Assembly: GCA_002332905.1 (NCBI GenBank)
Contig: DDAM01000041.1
Coordinates: 104,595 to 168,594 of the forward strand
Reading direction: 5' to 3'
From: Firmicutes bacterium UBA2058
Lineage (GTDB): Bacteria > Bacillota > Clostridia > Tissierellales > Sedimentibacteraceae
DNA length: 64,000 bases
The notes beneath the pieces are model-generated. The model was not told the origin of the DNA and did not search any database. It saw only the letters and a list, made by a program, of their open reading frames with translations. Shown one piece after another: positions 1 to 9,610 of this stretch (its first letter is position 1; each line of letters opens with the position of its first letter). The position numbers and the translations under genes are program-made.

Positions 1-957
1 ATGAGCGAAAAAATTATGATTAATGAAAATATAGAGAATGATATTGTACTAACTGATGAGTTGTGCGAAGTAATAGGTACAAAAGGCTTAGATGCTGAAA
101 AAATAAGCAAACCAAGTTTAACATTTTGGCAGGATGTATGGAGACGATTTAGAGGAAATCCTTTGGCAATGATTGGTTTAGCAATAATTTCTGTGGTTAT
201 ATTGCTAGTTATTTTTGGACCAATTATATCAGGAAAAGATTATGAATTTATAAATTATGAGGTAAAAAATCTAAAGCCAAATGCAGAATATTGGTTTGGT
301 ACAGATGAAATGGGCAGAGATATATTTACTAGAGTATGTGTAGGTGGACAAATTTCAATTATTATAGGTATATCGTGTACATTGGTAAGTTTTATTATCG
401 GGACAGTATTTGGAGGATTAGCAGGCTTTATAGGTGGTAAGGTTGATGATTTAATAATGAGAGTAGTTGAAATTATAGGTAGTATTCCTTACTTAGTGTT
501 GGTTATTATATTATCATTTTTACTTGGACGCTCTCTTGCTTCACTAGTATTTGCCTTAACATTAACATCATGGATTGGTACAACCAGGGTTGTAAGAGGA
601 CAAATATTACAGATAAAAAATCAAGATTTTGTTGCAGCAGCTAAAGCTTTAGGTGCAAATACAAAAAGAATTATTATAAAGCATTTGTTACCAAATACAT
701 TAGGTGTAATAATGGTTAACATTACTTTATCAGTACCTGGATTTATCTTTTCTGAATCATTTTTAAGCTATATAGGACTTGGAGTTAGACCACCAAAAAC
801 AAGCTGGGGTGCATTAGCATCACTATATCAAGGTCAGCTAATGTTTCATCCATATCAATTGTTTTTTCCATGTGTATTCATAATCCTTACAGTTTTATCA
901 TTCCATTTGGTTGGTGATGGATTAACAGATGCACTTGATCCAAAACTAAGGAGGTAA
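1..957 (+). CDS. oppC: Oligopeptide/dipeptide ABC transporter permease (OppC/DppC type)
   Basis: This 318-residue inner-membrane permease forms half of the channel of a peptide importer. A cytoplasmic N-terminal tail (about 1-55) carries the WRRFRGNPLAMIGL entry segment typical of OppC N-terminal domains. It is followed by a first membrane helix, an extracytoplasmic stretch with the conserved FGTDEMGRDIFTR motif (about 98-110), and five further membrane helices forming the BPD_transp_1 domain. The ATPase-coupling EAA-like loop reads AAAKALGANTKRIIIKHLLPN (about 213-233). The start codon is the first base of the window, so a longer N-terminus cannot be excluded, although the length is normal for the family. 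Four bases separate it from oppD. An OppB partner is expected just outside the window. Confidence 0.95.
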   Translation: MSEKIMINENIENDIVLTDELCEVIGTKGLDAEKISKPSLTFWQDVWRRFRGNPLAMIGLAIISVVILLVIFGPIISGKDYEFINYEVKNLKPNAEYWFGTDEMGRDIFTRVCVGGQISIIIGISCTLVSFIIGTVFGGLAGFIGGKVDDLIMRVVEIIGSIPYLVLVIILSFLLGRSLASLVFALTLTSWIGTTRVVRGQILQIKNQDFVAAAKALGANTKRIIIKHLLPNTLGVIMVNITLSVPGFIFSESFLSYIGLGVRPPKTSWGALASLYQGQLMFHPYQLFFPCVFIILTVLSFHLVGDGLTDALDPKLRR

Positions 958-961
958 TGAT

Positions 962-1957
962 ATGAGCAATAAAATACTAGAAGTTAAAAATCTTAGAGTA
1001 TCATTTAAAACATATGCAGGTACTGTACAGGCGGTTAGAGATATAAGCTTTGACTTGGATAAAGGCGAAACACTTGCAATAGTTGGAGAGTCAGGTTGTG
1101 GTAAAACAGTTACATCTAAGGCTATCATCAACATATTGTCACCATATACATCAAGTCTAGATGAAAAATCGGAAATAATTCTTAATGGCAGAGACTTATT
1201 AAAATTAAATGAAAAAGAAATGATGAAGGTTAGAGGTAATGAAATATCAATGATATTCCAAGATCCAATGACATCATTAAATCCTACCATGCGAATAGGT
1301 GATCAAATTGCTGAAGGAATGAAGTTACATACAAATAAATCAAGTCAAGAAATAAAAAAAGATGTTCTTGAGTTATTAGATTTAGTGAAAATTCCTAATC
1401 CAGAGCTTAGAATAAAACAATATCCACACGAATTTTCTGGTGGCATGAGACAAAGAGCAGTTATCGCAATAGCACTTGCTTGTTATCCAGATATACTGAT
1501 TGCTGATGAGCCAACAACAGCACTAGATGTAACAATTCAAGCGCAAATTATGGAGCTAATGAGTGATATTAAGAAAAAGTTAAACACATCTATTATGCTT
1601 GTTACTCATGATTTAGGAGTAGTTGCAGCGCATGCTGATAAAATACAGGTTATGTACGCAGGAAAAATAGTTGAAAGAGGAACAGTGGATGAAATTTTCT
1701 ACAATCCTAAGCATCCATATACTATTGCATTGCTTAAATCAGTACCGACTTTAGATATGAAAAATAAACAGAATTTATATTCTTTACTTGGAACACCACC
1801 GGATTTGACAAACCCTCCAGTAGGATGTCCTTTTGCAGCTAGATGTGAATATGGCATGAGAATTTGTAGAATGAAAGAATCAAGTGTTTATAAATTTAGT
1901 GATACTCATGAAGCACAGTGCTGGTTGTTGCATGAAAGATTCCAAAAGGCTGAGTAG
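962..1957 (+). CDS. oppD: Oligopeptide ABC transporter ATP-binding protein (OppD type)
   Basis: This 331-residue cytoplasmic ATPase powers the peptide importer. It has Walker A GESGCGKT (about 41-48), a Q-loop in MIFQDPMTSLNP, signature FSGGMRQR (about 158-165), Walker B ILIADEPTTALD and the H-loop VTHDLG. The C-terminal oligo_HPY extension has the usual cysteines (GCPFAARC, then two further Cys), which bind an iron-sulfur cluster in characterised homologues. An AGGAGG-like site lies in the end of oppC just upstream. OppF follows after 12 bases, as expected for the heterodimeric ATPase pair. It is 331 aa, normal for OppD. Substrate range cannot be told from sequence. Confidence 0.96.
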   Translation: MSNKILEVKNLRVSFKTYAGTVQAVRDISFDLDKGETLAIVGESGCGKTVTSKAIINILSPYTSSLDEKSEIILNGRDLLKLNEKEMMKVRGNEISMIFQDPMTSLNPTMRIGDQIAEGMKLHTNKSSQEIKKDVLELLDLVKIPNPELRIKQYPHEFSGGMRQRAVIAIALACYPDILIADEPTTALDVTIQAQIMELMSDIKKKLNTSIMLVTHDLGVVAAHADKIQVMYAGKIVERGTVDEIFYNPKHPYTIALLKSVPTLDMKNKQNLYSLLGTPPDLTNPPVGCPFAARCEYGMRICRMKESSVYKFSDTHEAQCWLLHERFQKAE

Positions 1958-1969
1958 GAGGTAAAGGTA

Positions 1970-2938
1970 ATGGCAGAGACTAAAGAAGTACTTATACAAG
2001 TAAAAGATTTAAAAAAGCATTTTAAGGTTGGGAAAAAAGCAATTTTAAAAGCTGTTGATGGAATAAGCTTTGATATTTTCAAGGGTGAAACATTAGGACT
2101 TGTTGGGGAGTCTGGATGTGGCAAAACAACCTGTGGCAAAACCATAATGGGATTATATCCTGCCACCTCGGGAGATATAATATATGATGGCGTAGATATC
2201 AACAAGCTAAATAGAAAAGAGAGATATGAATTTACAAGACGTGCACAAATTATATTTCAAGATCCATATTCATCGTTAAATCCAAGAATGACTGTTGGGG
2301 ATATAATTGGCGAGGGTATAGATATACATAATTTATACACTGGAAAAAGTAGGACTGAAAGGATATATGAGCTGCTTGATATTATAGGATTAAATGCAGA
2401 GCATGCTTCAAGATTTCCGCATGAGTTTTCTGGTGGTCAAAGACAAAGAATTGGTATTGCTAGAGCTTTAGCTATAGAGCCAGATTTTATAGTATGTGAT
2501 GAGCCAATTTCTGCTCTTGATGTTTCTATACAAGCTCAGGTTATAAATTTACTTATTAAACTACAAAAAGATTTAGGATTAACGTATTTATTTATTGCGC
2601 ACGATTTATCAATGGTTAAGCACATATCAGATAGGGTTGGAGTAATGTATCTTGGAAATATGGTTGAACTAGCAAAAAGTTCAGAAATATACCATAATCC
2701 ACTGCATCCATATACCAAAGCACTTATGTCTGCTATTCCAATACCTGATCCTAGTGTTGAAAGAGAGAAAAAACGTGTAGCCATTGAAGGTGAAATACCA
2801 AGTCCTATCAATCCAAAACCTGGATGTAGATTTGCAGGTAGATGTAAGGTAGTAAAAGATATATGCAAACAAGAAGCACCTAAGTTACTAGAGGTAAAAA
2901 GCGGACATTTTGTAGCGTGTCATCTGACCGGTAAATAA
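1970..2938 (+). CDS. oppF: Oligopeptide ABC transporter ATP-binding protein (OppF type)
   Basis: This 322-residue ATPase is the second nucleotide-binding subunit of the importer. It shows Walker A GESGCGKTTCGK (about 45-56), the Q-loop IIFQDPYSSLNPRMTVG, signature FSGGQRQRIG (about 146-155), Walker B FIVCDEPISALDVS and H-loop IAHDLSMV. The oligo_HPY tail contains CRFAGRCKVVKDIC and a final Cys. ISALD in place of TSALD is the common OppF variant. It is preceded by GGAGG 6-7 bases before ATG. The next gene, oppA, begins after a 75-base gap without an obvious terminator, so the set is probably one operon. Confidence 0.96.
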   Translation: MAETKEVLIQVKDLKKHFKVGKKAILKAVDGISFDIFKGETLGLVGESGCGKTTCGKTIMGLYPATSGDIIYDGVDINKLNRKERYEFTRRAQIIFQDPYSSLNPRMTVGDIIGEGIDIHNLYTGKSRTERIYELLDIIGLNAEHASRFPHEFSGGQRQRIGIARALAIEPDFIVCDEPISALDVSIQAQVINLLIKLQKDLGLTYLFIAHDLSMVKHISDRVGVMYLGNMVELAKSSEIYHNPLHPYTKALMSAIPIPDPSVEREKKRVAIEGEIPSPINPKPGCRFAGRCKVVKDICKQEAPKLLEVKSGHFVACHLTGK

Positions 2939-3013
2939 TTCTATCGATATTTTGGCAAAAGCCATTATATAAAAAAACAACAATGTAATAAAAATGGGAG
3001 GAAATAAGAAATT

Positions 3014-4765
3014 ATGAAAGCAAAAAGAATAGTATGTTTATTACTAGCACTAGTAATGATGTTCTCTGTAGTAGGATGTGGCAAAAATGAGCCAACAAGC
3101 TCTAACACAGATAATGGAACAAAAACAAATGACTCAGAAAATAATACTACAAAAGATGATCAGAAAGAGGTAAAATTGGCAGATAAACAGGAATTAATTT
3201 TTGCCACAAATTCAGATGTTTTGACTATGGACCCTGCTATGGCAAGTTCAACACCAAACTGGGGTGGTCAAGCTTTAGTATATGAAAATCTAGTTTCAAT
3301 TGTAGCAAATGAAAATAATGGAACAAGTATTGTGCCAGGTGTTGCTGAATCTTGGGATGTTAGTGATGACGGATTAGTTTATACTTTTCATCTAAGAAAG
3401 GATGCGAAATGGGCTGATGGTGTTCCTGTAACTGCTAAAGATTTTGAATACACTTGGAGAAGAACATTTGATCCGGATGCAGGTGCTGCTTATACATGGA
3501 TGGTTGAAGGTGTAATAAAAAATGGAAAACAAGTATACGCAAAAGAATTACCGCTTGAAGAGCTAGGCGTTAAGGCTCTTGATGAATATACATTTGAAAT
3601 GACTTTAGAAAGCCCTTCACCATTCTTTTTATACTTTGCAGGTTTTCCTACATATTGTCCAGTTAGAGAAGATTTGATTGCAAAATATGGTACAGAATAT
3701 GGTTCAACTCCTGAAAAAACAGTAGGAAACGGTGCTTATATATTAAAAACTTGGGATCCAGGTGCAAGTATGATATATGAGAAAAATGATAATTACTGGA
3801 ATAAAGATGAAGTATATTTAACTAAGGTAACTAGACAAATAATAAAAGAAACAAACGCAGTTGCACAAGCGTTATTAGCTAATGAAGTTGATATTGCTGG
3901 TCTAGATAACCCTCAATGGAATTCAGTTGTTGATGCTACTGGTATTTACGATGTTTATGAAATGCAATTTCCTGCAGTAGAAAACTTTATATTTAACTGT
4001 ACAGACCCAATAATGAAAAATCAAAAGATAAGATTAGCGATATCATTGGCTTTTGATAGAGAAAAATATAATGAAGAGGCACTAGAGGGTGTATCTATAC
4101 CTCTATACTCTATGGTTCCATCTGTAACAAGTATAGGTAAATTAAACTATTCAGAAGCAGTGAAAAATGAAAATGAATATATTAAAATTTTAAAGGACAA
4201 ATATGATCCAAAAGAATTGTTGATAGAAGGTATGAAAGAATTGGGATTAGGTGAAGATCCTTCTAAACTTGAAATACATTATATGACTAGAGGAACAACA
4301 GAATTTAGTAAGAAAACTGCTGAATGGATGAAACAAAACCTAGAAACAAATTTAGGAATACAATTTGTTATTGACATGACTGAGTGGAACATAATGTATG
4401 ACTTAATTGATGCTGGTGATTATCAAATAGCACAAGGTGGTTGGACTGCCGACTATGATGATCCAAGTAACTTCTTAGATAACTATCACTATGTATCAGG
4501 ATATTATGGCGAAGCTAAAATACATTGGGCAGATGATAAAGCAAAAGAATATGCAAAGCTAGTAGATGATGCTAAGGCTTCTACAGATGATCAAGAAAGA
4601 GCTGAATTATATGTTAAAGCAGAAAAAATATTACTTGAAGAATCACCAGTATCTCCTCAGTATGCATCAAAATTAAGAAGATTAGTAGGAAAATATGTTG
4701 AGGGATATTATGTTAATCCATTAGCATATCCAAATTATGTTGGAGTTAAGTTATTGTCTAAATAA
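3014..4765 (+). CDS. oppA: Peptide ABC transporter substrate-binding lipoprotein (SBP_bac_5, OppA/DppE type)
   Basis: This 583-residue extracellular lipoprotein captures peptides for the importer. A short basic start (MKAKR), a hydrophobic stretch and the lipobox VVGC give an acylated Cys at about residue 22. A Ser/Thr/Asn/Lys-rich linker (about 25-55) leads to the SBP_bac_5 domain. Family landmarks include LTMDPAMASSTPNWGGQALVYENL, VPGVAESWDVSDDGLVYTFHLRKDAKWADG and the C-terminal SPQYASKLRR. WTADYDDPSNFLDNY resembles the OppA-type ligand cleft. GGGAGG lies 11-12 bases before ATG. The gene is last in the operon and is followed directly by a strong terminator. Confidence 0.95.
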   Translation: MKAKRIVCLLLALVMMFSVVGCGKNEPTSSNTDNGTKTNDSENNTTKDDQKEVKLADKQELIFATNSDVLTMDPAMASSTPNWGGQALVYENLVSIVANENNGTSIVPGVAESWDVSDDGLVYTFHLRKDAKWADGVPVTAKDFEYTWRRTFDPDAGAAYTWMVEGVIKNGKQVYAKELPLEELGVKALDEYTFEMTLESPSPFFLYFAGFPTYCPVREDLIAKYGTEYGSTPEKTVGNGAYILKTWDPGASMIYEKNDNYWNKDEVYLTKVTRQIIKETNAVAQALLANEVDIAGLDNPQWNSVVDATGIYDVYEMQFPAVENFIFNCTDPIMKNQKIRLAISLAFDREKYNEEALEGVSIPLYSMVPSVTSIGKLNYSEAVKNENEYIKILKDKYDPKELLIEGMKELGLGEDPSKLEIHYMTRGTTEFSKKTAEWMKQNLETNLGIQFVIDMTEWNIMYDLIDAGDYQIAQGGWTADYDDPSNFLDNYHYVSGYYGEAKIHWADDKAKEYAKLVDDAKASTDDQERAELYVKAEKILLEESPVSPQYASKLRRLVGKYVEGYYVNPLAYPNYVGVKLLSK

Positions 4766-4782
4766 AACATCCCTAATAAACC

Positions 4783-4826
4783 AAAAAAGCTACAAGACAA
4801 CAGAAAAGTTGTCTTGTAGCTTTTTT
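4783..4826 (+). terminator. Rho-independent terminator after the opp operon
   Basis: An 18-base stem (AAGCTACAAGACAAC with its complement) closes on a 6-base AGAAAA loop and is followed by TTTTTT. It starts 18 bases after the oppA stop codon. The A-rich left flank would allow weak function on the other strand too. Confidence 0.93.
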
Positions 4827-4881
4827 GGTCTAATAAACAATCAAATTTTAAGTATTATTTAATATTAACTTATAAAATAAG

Positions 4882-4909
4882 TTGCATAATGGAAAATATA
4901 TGTTATAAT
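4882..4909 (+). promoter_or_regulatory. Sigma-A promoter of the stand-alone GAPDH gene
   Basis: TTGCAT and TATAAT are separated by 16 bases and lie 65 bases before the GAPDH start. The cggR promoter at 6030 has the same -35, -10 and spacing, but no GGGAC operator repeats are present here, so this gene is probably outside CggR control. Confidence 0.65.
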
Positions 4910-4973
4910 AAAAAAGGAATTACGACAAATAATACATACTATATATATAAAGTATATGTTTCTGGAGGTTATT

Positions 4974-5975
4974 ATGATAAGAGTAGCAATTAATGGATTT
5001 GGAAGAATAGGAAGATTGGCATGCAGATTAATGCAAGACAGTAATGATTTTGATGTTGTGGCAATTAATACATCTTCTGGAGCGGACACATTAGCATATT
5101 TATTAAAATATGATTCTGCTCACGGCAATTATAAAACAGATAAAATTTCTCATACAGAGAATTCAATAATAGTTGATGGTAAAGAAATAAAAGTTTCTGC
5201 AGAAAGAGAACCAGCAAATTGCCCTTGGAAAGCTTTGAATATAGATTTAGTTATAGAATGCACAGGTAAATTTGTAAAAAAAGAAGAGGCAGAAAAGCAC
5301 ATAGAAGCCGGAGCTAAAAAAGTACTAATTTCAGCACCTGGTAAAGGTGATTTAAAAACTATAGTATATAATGTAAACCATGAGACTTTAACATCAGAAG
5401 ACAAGGTGGTGTCAGGAGCATCATGTACAACAAACTGCCTAGCACCAGTTGCTAAAGTTTTAAATGATAATTTTGGCATAGTAAAAGGTTTTATGACAAC
5501 TGTACATGCATATACAAATGACCAAAACATACTTGATAATTCACATAAAAAAGGAATTAACTCAAGACGTGGACGTGCAGCAGCAAACAATATTGTACCA
5601 GCATCTACTGGAGCTGCTTCAGCATTAGGACTTGTTTTACCAGAATTAAAGGGTAAGCTAGATGGAATGGCGTTAAGAGTTCCAACTATAACAGGCTCAG
5701 TAGTAGATTTAGTTGTTGAATTAAAAAATAATGCGACGATTGAAGAAATAAATAATGCATTTAAAACTGCTTCAAATGAAACTTTAGGATATACAGAAGA
5801 TCCTATAGTATCAAGTGATATAATAGGAAGTAATTTTGGAAGTGTAGTAGATGGATTATCTACTAGTTTATTAGAAGTTGATGGAAAACAAATGGTTAAA
5901 ATTATTGCTTGGTATGACAATGAAATGTCATATACAGCTCAATTAATTAGAACTGCAAAACTTATGTGCAAATAA
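4974..5975 (+). CDS. gapB: Glyceraldehyde-3-phosphate dehydrogenase, GapB-like (probable NADP type)
   Basis: This 333-residue enzyme interconverts glyceraldehyde-3-phosphate and 1,3-bisphosphoglycerate. It has the Rossmann start INGFGRIGR, the catalytic Cys in SCTTNC (about 150-155) and the catalytic His region. The NAD-selective Asp of the second beta strand is replaced: the sequence reads AINTSSG where the paralogue at 7173 reads AINDLTD. The Leu-Pro pair near residue 187 is Asn-Ser (ILDNSHKK). Both changes mark NADP-using GAPDHs (GapB and plastid types). The ATG at 4974 is preceded by TGGAGG; an upstream in-frame ATG at 4956 lacks a site. It is a single-gene unit with its own promoter and terminator. 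An anabolic or gluconeogenic role is inferred. Confidence 0.9.
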   Translation: MIRVAINGFGRIGRLACRLMQDSNDFDVVAINTSSGADTLAYLLKYDSAHGNYKTDKISHTENSIIVDGKEIKVSAEREPANCPWKALNIDLVIECTGKFVKKEEAEKHIEAGAKKVLISAPGKGDLKTIVYNVNHETLTSEDKVVSGASCTTNCLAPVAKVLNDNFGIVKGFMTTVHAYTNDQNILDNSHKKGINSRRGRAAANNIVPASTGAASALGLVLPELKGKLDGMALRVPTITGSVVDLVVELKNNATIEEINNAFKTASNETLGYTEDPIVSSDIIGSNFGSVVDGLSTSLLEVDGKQMVKIIAWYDNEMSYTAQLIRTAKLMCK

Positions 5976-5989
5976 CTATAATACAAAAA

Positions 5990-6020
5990 AGAAACGATGA
6001 TATTTTTCATCGTTTTTTTT
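5990..6020 (+). terminator. Terminator after gapB
   Basis: The stem AAACGATGA/TCATCGTTT has a 6-base loop and runs into a tract of eight T. It separates gapB from the cggR operon. Confidence 0.92.
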
Positions 6021-6029
6021 TGTTTTTTA

Positions 6030-6099
6030 TTGCATTAATTTAAAATTATGTTATAATATGCTTGGGACTAAAAATGTAAGTAGGGACTTGATAAGTCCC
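6030..6099 (+). promoter_or_regulatory. cggR operon promoter with CggR-like operator
   Basis: The -35 TTGCAT (6030-6035) and -10 TATAAT (6052-6057) are 16 bases apart. Starting at the expected transcription start are two GGGAC half-sites 19 bases apart (6064 and 6083), the second followed by an inverted GTCCC (6095-6099). This matches the repeated GGGAC architecture of the Bacillus CggR operator, placed to block transcription from this promoter. Confidence 0.8.
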
Positions 6100-6127
6100 A
6101 AGTTAAAAAAATCCCAGAGGTGAATGA

Positions 6128-7171
6128 ATGGATTGCAAGAAAATTTTAGAAGTACAAAAACAAATAGTTCCTGAAATTATTGAAACAATCAATTCTAGAT
6201 ATGATATTCTCAGAACAATAGAGGTTAATCAGCCTATTGGAAGAAGAACATTAGCTAATAAACTTAATAAGACTGAAAAAATAGTACGAACTGAAGTTGA
6301 AAAACTTAAAGAGATGGAATTTATTGATATTATAAGTTCAGGAATGATTTTAACTGATTTGGGGAAAGATTTATTAATTGACTTAGATGAATTAATGCAT
6401 GATCTAAAAAATCTTTCAAGTTTAGAGAAATCACTTGAAAATATGCTAGGAATAAAGGAAGTAATTATTGTTTCAGGCAATACATCTAAAGATGAACATG
6501 GTTTTGCCAATTTAGGTAAAAAAGCGGCAAATGTCATAAGTGACAAAATAAAAGATAACTATATTGTAGGTATTGCTGGTGGAACAACAATGGCTTTAGT
6601 TGCGAATCAAATGAAGAAAAAAAGCAATTTAAAAAACATAACAATAGTTCCTGCTAGAGGAGCATTAAATGAAGAAATTAGATTGCAGGCAAATACTGTA
6701 GCATTTAATTTAGCGCAAAAATTTAATGCAAACTACAAAATGCTACATATACCTGATGATTTAAATGAAAGCGAACTACATGCTATTAAGGAAAATGAAT
6801 CAATAAGGGATGTTCTAGAATGTATGAATAATGTGAATCTTTTAATATTTGGATTAGGAGATGCGTATGATATGGCAATTAGAAGGAAGGCTGATTTTGA
6901 AACATTAAAAGCTATAAAAGAAGAAAATTTAGTAGCAGAAACATTCGGATATTTTTTTGATAATAGCGGTGAAGTTAAATTGCAGATGAATTCAGTGGGT
7001 ATAACTATTGATAACATAAAAAAAGTTGAACATTCTGTTGCAGTAGCTGTAGGAGAAGAAAAGGCAAAAGTTATAACAGCATTTTCAAATTTTTATAAAA
7101 ATTTTACTTTAGTTACAGATGAAATAACAGCAAATAAAATATTAGAATTAAATGAAAAAGTGGAGGATTAA
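6128..7171 (+). CDS. cggR: Central glycolytic genes regulator CggR (SorC family)
   Basis: This 347-residue repressor controls the downstream glycolytic genes. The N-terminal winged helix-turn-helix spans about 30-75 ([25 protein letters not shown]). The SorC-type sugar-phosphate domain begins about residue 115; [12 protein letters not shown] (about 148-159) and IFGLGDA are ligand-site landmarks. In Bacillus the effector is fructose-1,6-bisphosphate, which loosens DNA binding. The position immediately upstream of gap, one base from the next reading frame, and the GGGAC operator upstream support the name. The ATG at 6128 follows AGAGGTGA closely; an out-of-frame ATG lies 4 bases earlier. Confidence 0.93.
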   Translation: MDCKKILEVQKQIVPEIIETINSRYDILRTIEVNQPIGRRTLANKLNKTEKIVRTEVEKLKEMEFIDIISSGMILTDLGKDLLIDLDELMHDLKNLSSLEKSLENMLGIKEVIIVSGNTSKDEHGFANLGKKAANVISDKIKDNYIVGIAGGTTMALVANQMKKKSNLKNITIVPARGALNEEIRLQANTVAFNLAQKFNANYKMLHIPDDLNESELHAIKENESIRDVLECMNNVNLLIFGLGDAYDMAIRRKADFETLKAIKEENLVAETFGYFFDNSGEVKLQMNSVGITIDNIKKVEHSVAVAVGEEKAKVITAFSNFYKNFTLVTDEITANKILELNEKVED

Positions 7172-7172
7172 A

Positions 7173-8186
7173 ATGATTAAAGTTGCAATTAATGGATTTG
7201 GTAGAATAGGAAGATTGGCATTTAGGTTATTAAGCGAAAGTAGTGAATTTGATATTGTAGCAATAAATGATTTGACAGATGCAGAGAGCTTAGCATATTT
7301 ATTAAAATATGATACAGCACAGGGCAATTTTATGGTTGATAAAATATCACATCATGATGATAATATTGTAGTTGACGGAAAAGAAATTACAATTTATGCA
7401 GAGAAAGAACCTGAAAATTTACCATGGGCTAAATTAGGAATAGATATTGTAATAGAATGTACAGGAAGATTTACATCAAAAGAAAAGGCTGAAAAGCATA
7501 TAAAAGCTGGAGCTAAAAAAGTAGTTATATCTGCACCAGCATCAGGAGATGTAAAAACGATTGTTTACAATGTAAATCATGAAATATTAGATGGAAGTGA
7601 AACAGTAATATCAGCTGCAAGCTGTACAACAAATTGTTTAGCTCCTATTGCAAAGGTGTTAAATGATGAGTTTGGCATAGTAAAGGGATATATGACTACA
7701 GTTCATGCTTATACAAATGATCAAAGTATTTTGGATTTACCTCATTCTAAAGGAATTTATTCAAGAAGAGGTCGTGCAGCAGCAGCCAATATAGTACCAT
7801 CATCAACTGGTGCAGCTCAAGCTGTTGGACTTGTTTTGCCAGAGCTTAATGGTAAACTAGATGGTGTTGCATTAAGAGTTCCAACAATAACAGGTTCAAT
7901 TGTTGATTTAGTAGTACAACTAAAGAAATACACTACTGTTGAGGAAATAAATGCTGCTGTTAAAAAAGCTTCTAATGAAACTTTAGGATATACTGAAGAT
8001 CCAATAGTTTCAAGTGATGTTATAGGAAGTAGATATGGAAGCGTATTTGATGCATTATCTACAAAAACAATGGAAGTAGACGGAGAACAAATGGTTAAAG
8101 TGTTTGCATGGTATGATAATGAAATGTCTTATACAGCTCAATTAGTTAGAACTGTCAAGCATCTTGCTAATATAAATCTCAAATAA
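7173..8186 (+). CDS. gapA: Glyceraldehyde-3-phosphate dehydrogenase, NAD type
   Basis: This 337-residue glycolytic GAPDH lies directly behind cggR. It has INGFGRIGR, the NAD-selecting Asp in AINDLTDA, catalytic SCTTNC and the Leu-Pro pair (ILDLPHSKG) typical of NAD enzymes. It is therefore the catabolic partner of the NADP-like copy at 4974, with which it shares most of its sequence. GTGGAGG lies 8 bases before the chosen ATG; the start at 7152 would overlap cggR and lacks a site. A 210-base gap with a terminator-like hairpin separates it from pgk, so cggR-gapA may be partly uncoupled from the rest. Confidence 0.95.
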   Translation: MIKVAINGFGRIGRLAFRLLSESSEFDIVAINDLTDAESLAYLLKYDTAQGNFMVDKISHHDDNIVVDGKEITIYAEKEPENLPWAKLGIDIVIECTGRFTSKEKAEKHIKAGAKKVVISAPASGDVKTIVYNVNHEILDGSETVISAASCTTNCLAPIAKVLNDEFGIVKGYMTTVHAYTNDQSILDLPHSKGIYSRRGRAAAANIVPSSTGAAQAVGLVLPELNGKLDGVALRVPTITGSIVDLVVQLKKYTTVEEINAAVKKASNETLGYTEDPIVSSDVIGSRYGSVFDALSTKTMEVDGEQMVKVFAWYDNEMSYTAQLVRTVKHLANINLK

Positions 8187-8266
8187 AAATCTTACATTAT
8201 AATGAGATATCTATAAACATTTATAGTTTAACATAAATGGGTGATAATAATTAAATAGTATGTGTT

Positions 8267-8306
8267 AAAAGTGCAATTATATCATATTTAAGATTGCACT
8301 TTTCTT
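8267..8306 (+). terminator. Terminator-like hairpin between gapA and pgk
   Basis: Perfect 11-base arms (AAAAGTGCAAT/ATTGCACTTTT) with a 15-base loop are followed by a short T-rich end (CTT). It could end or attenuate the cggR-gapA message. The rest of 8187-8396 is AT-rich with no clear promoter. Confidence 0.65.
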
Positions 8307-8396
8307 AATAAAGAGGTAAAATGTAAAAGTATAAACAATATTATTAAATAATATTACAAAAATAACATTAATAAATATAAAATCAAGGAGTTAGAG

Positions 8397-9590
8397 ATGA
8401 ATAAAAAAGGATTAAAGGATATTAACGTTCAAAACAAAAAAGTGTTAGTAAGATGTGATTTTAATGTTCCACTTGATTCGAATATGAATATAACTGATGA
8501 TATTAGAATTACAAGTGCTCTTCCAACTATTAATTATTTATTAGATAATGGTGCAGCAGTAATATTAATGTCTCATTTAGGTAGACCGGATGGAGAACCA
8601 AATCCTAAATATTCTTTATTGCCAGTAGCTAAAAGACTTGAAGAATTAACAAAAAAAGAAGTTATATTTGAGGATTGTGATGTAGTAGTAGACGAAAAGG
8701 TAAAAGCGGATGCTGCTAAAATACAACCAGGACAAATTATGCTTTTACAAAATACAAGATACAAAAAAGAAGAAACTAAAAATGGCGAAGAGCTTGCTAA
8801 GAATTTAGCATCTTTAGCAGATATTTATATAAATGATGCATTTGGAACTGCCCATAGAGCACATTCCTCCAATGCGGGAGTTTGTAAATTTTTACCATCG
8901 GCAGTAGGTTTTTTAGTTGAAAAAGAAATTTCTGTTATGGGTAAGGCTTTATCAAACCCTGAAAGACCGTTAACTGCAATACTTGGTGGTGCTAAGGTTT
9001 CAGATAAAATAGCTGTTATAGAAAATTTATTAAATATTGCTGACAATATAATAATTGGTGGCGGTATGATGTATACATTTCTAAAAGCAATGGGTAAAAA
9101 TGTAGGTAAATCATTACTAGAAGAAGATAAAATTGAACTAGCTCAAAATATTTTAGAGAAATCTAAGAATAATAATGTTAAAATATATTTGCCGTTAGAT
9201 ACTGTTGTAGCTAAAGAGTTTAAAAATGAAACTGATTTTTATACGGTAGATGTAGATAATATCCCAGATGATTACATGGGATTAGATATAGGACAAAAAA
9301 CAATTGATTTATTTAGTGATGTTATAAAAAATTCTAAAACTATTATTTGGAATGGACCAATGGGAGTTTTTGAAATGGATAACTTTGCAAAGGGTACAAA
9401 TTGTATAGCACTTGCAATTTCTAATAATACAGAAGCAACTTCAATTGTAGGTGGTGGAGATAGTGCAGCAGCAGTAGAAAAAATAGGTCTTGCTGATAAA
9501 ATAACACATATTTCTACTGGTGGTGGGGCATCATTAGAATATCTGGAAGGAAAATTACTACCGGGTATTGATGCTGTAGACAATAAATAG
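8397..9590 (+). CDS. pgk: Phosphoglycerate kinase
   Basis: This 397-residue cytoplasmic enzyme makes ATP from 1,3-bisphosphoglycerate. Landmarks include VLVRCDFNVPL (about 15-25), the substrate loops MSHLGRPDG and INDAFGTAHRAHSS, the hinge and nucleotide site ILGGAKVSDKI, and the C-terminal GGGDSAAAVEK and STGGGASLEYLEG. Length and domain order are those of a normal bacterial PGK. AAGGAG lies about 8 bases before ATG. tpiA follows after 20 bases, so pgk-tpiA-gpmI-eno form a tight run. Confidence 0.97.
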   Translation: MNKKGLKDINVQNKKVLVRCDFNVPLDSNMNITDDIRITSALPTINYLLDNGAAVILMSHLGRPDGEPNPKYSLLPVAKRLEELTKKEVIFEDCDVVVDEKVKADAAKIQPGQIMLLQNTRYKKEETKNGEELAKNLASLADIYINDAFGTAHRAHSSNAGVCKFLPSAVGFLVEKEISVMGKALSNPERPLTAILGGAKVSDKIAVIENLLNIADNIIIGGGMMYTFLKAMGKNVGKSLLEEDKIELAQNILEKSKNNNVKIYLPLDTVVAKEFKNETDFYTVDVDNIPDDYMGLDIGQKTIDLFSDVIKNSKTIIWNGPMGVFEMDNFAKGTNCIALAISNNTEATSIVGGGDSAAAVEKIGLADKITHISTGGGASLEYLEGKLLPGIDAVDNK

Positions 9591-9610
9591 AAGAAGATTG
9601 GAGGATAGAC

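Noticed and set aside
5150..5920. 256-codon minus-strand frame across gapB
   Set aside because: It is a shadow of the GAPDH coding frame; such long antisense frames arise from its codon bias.
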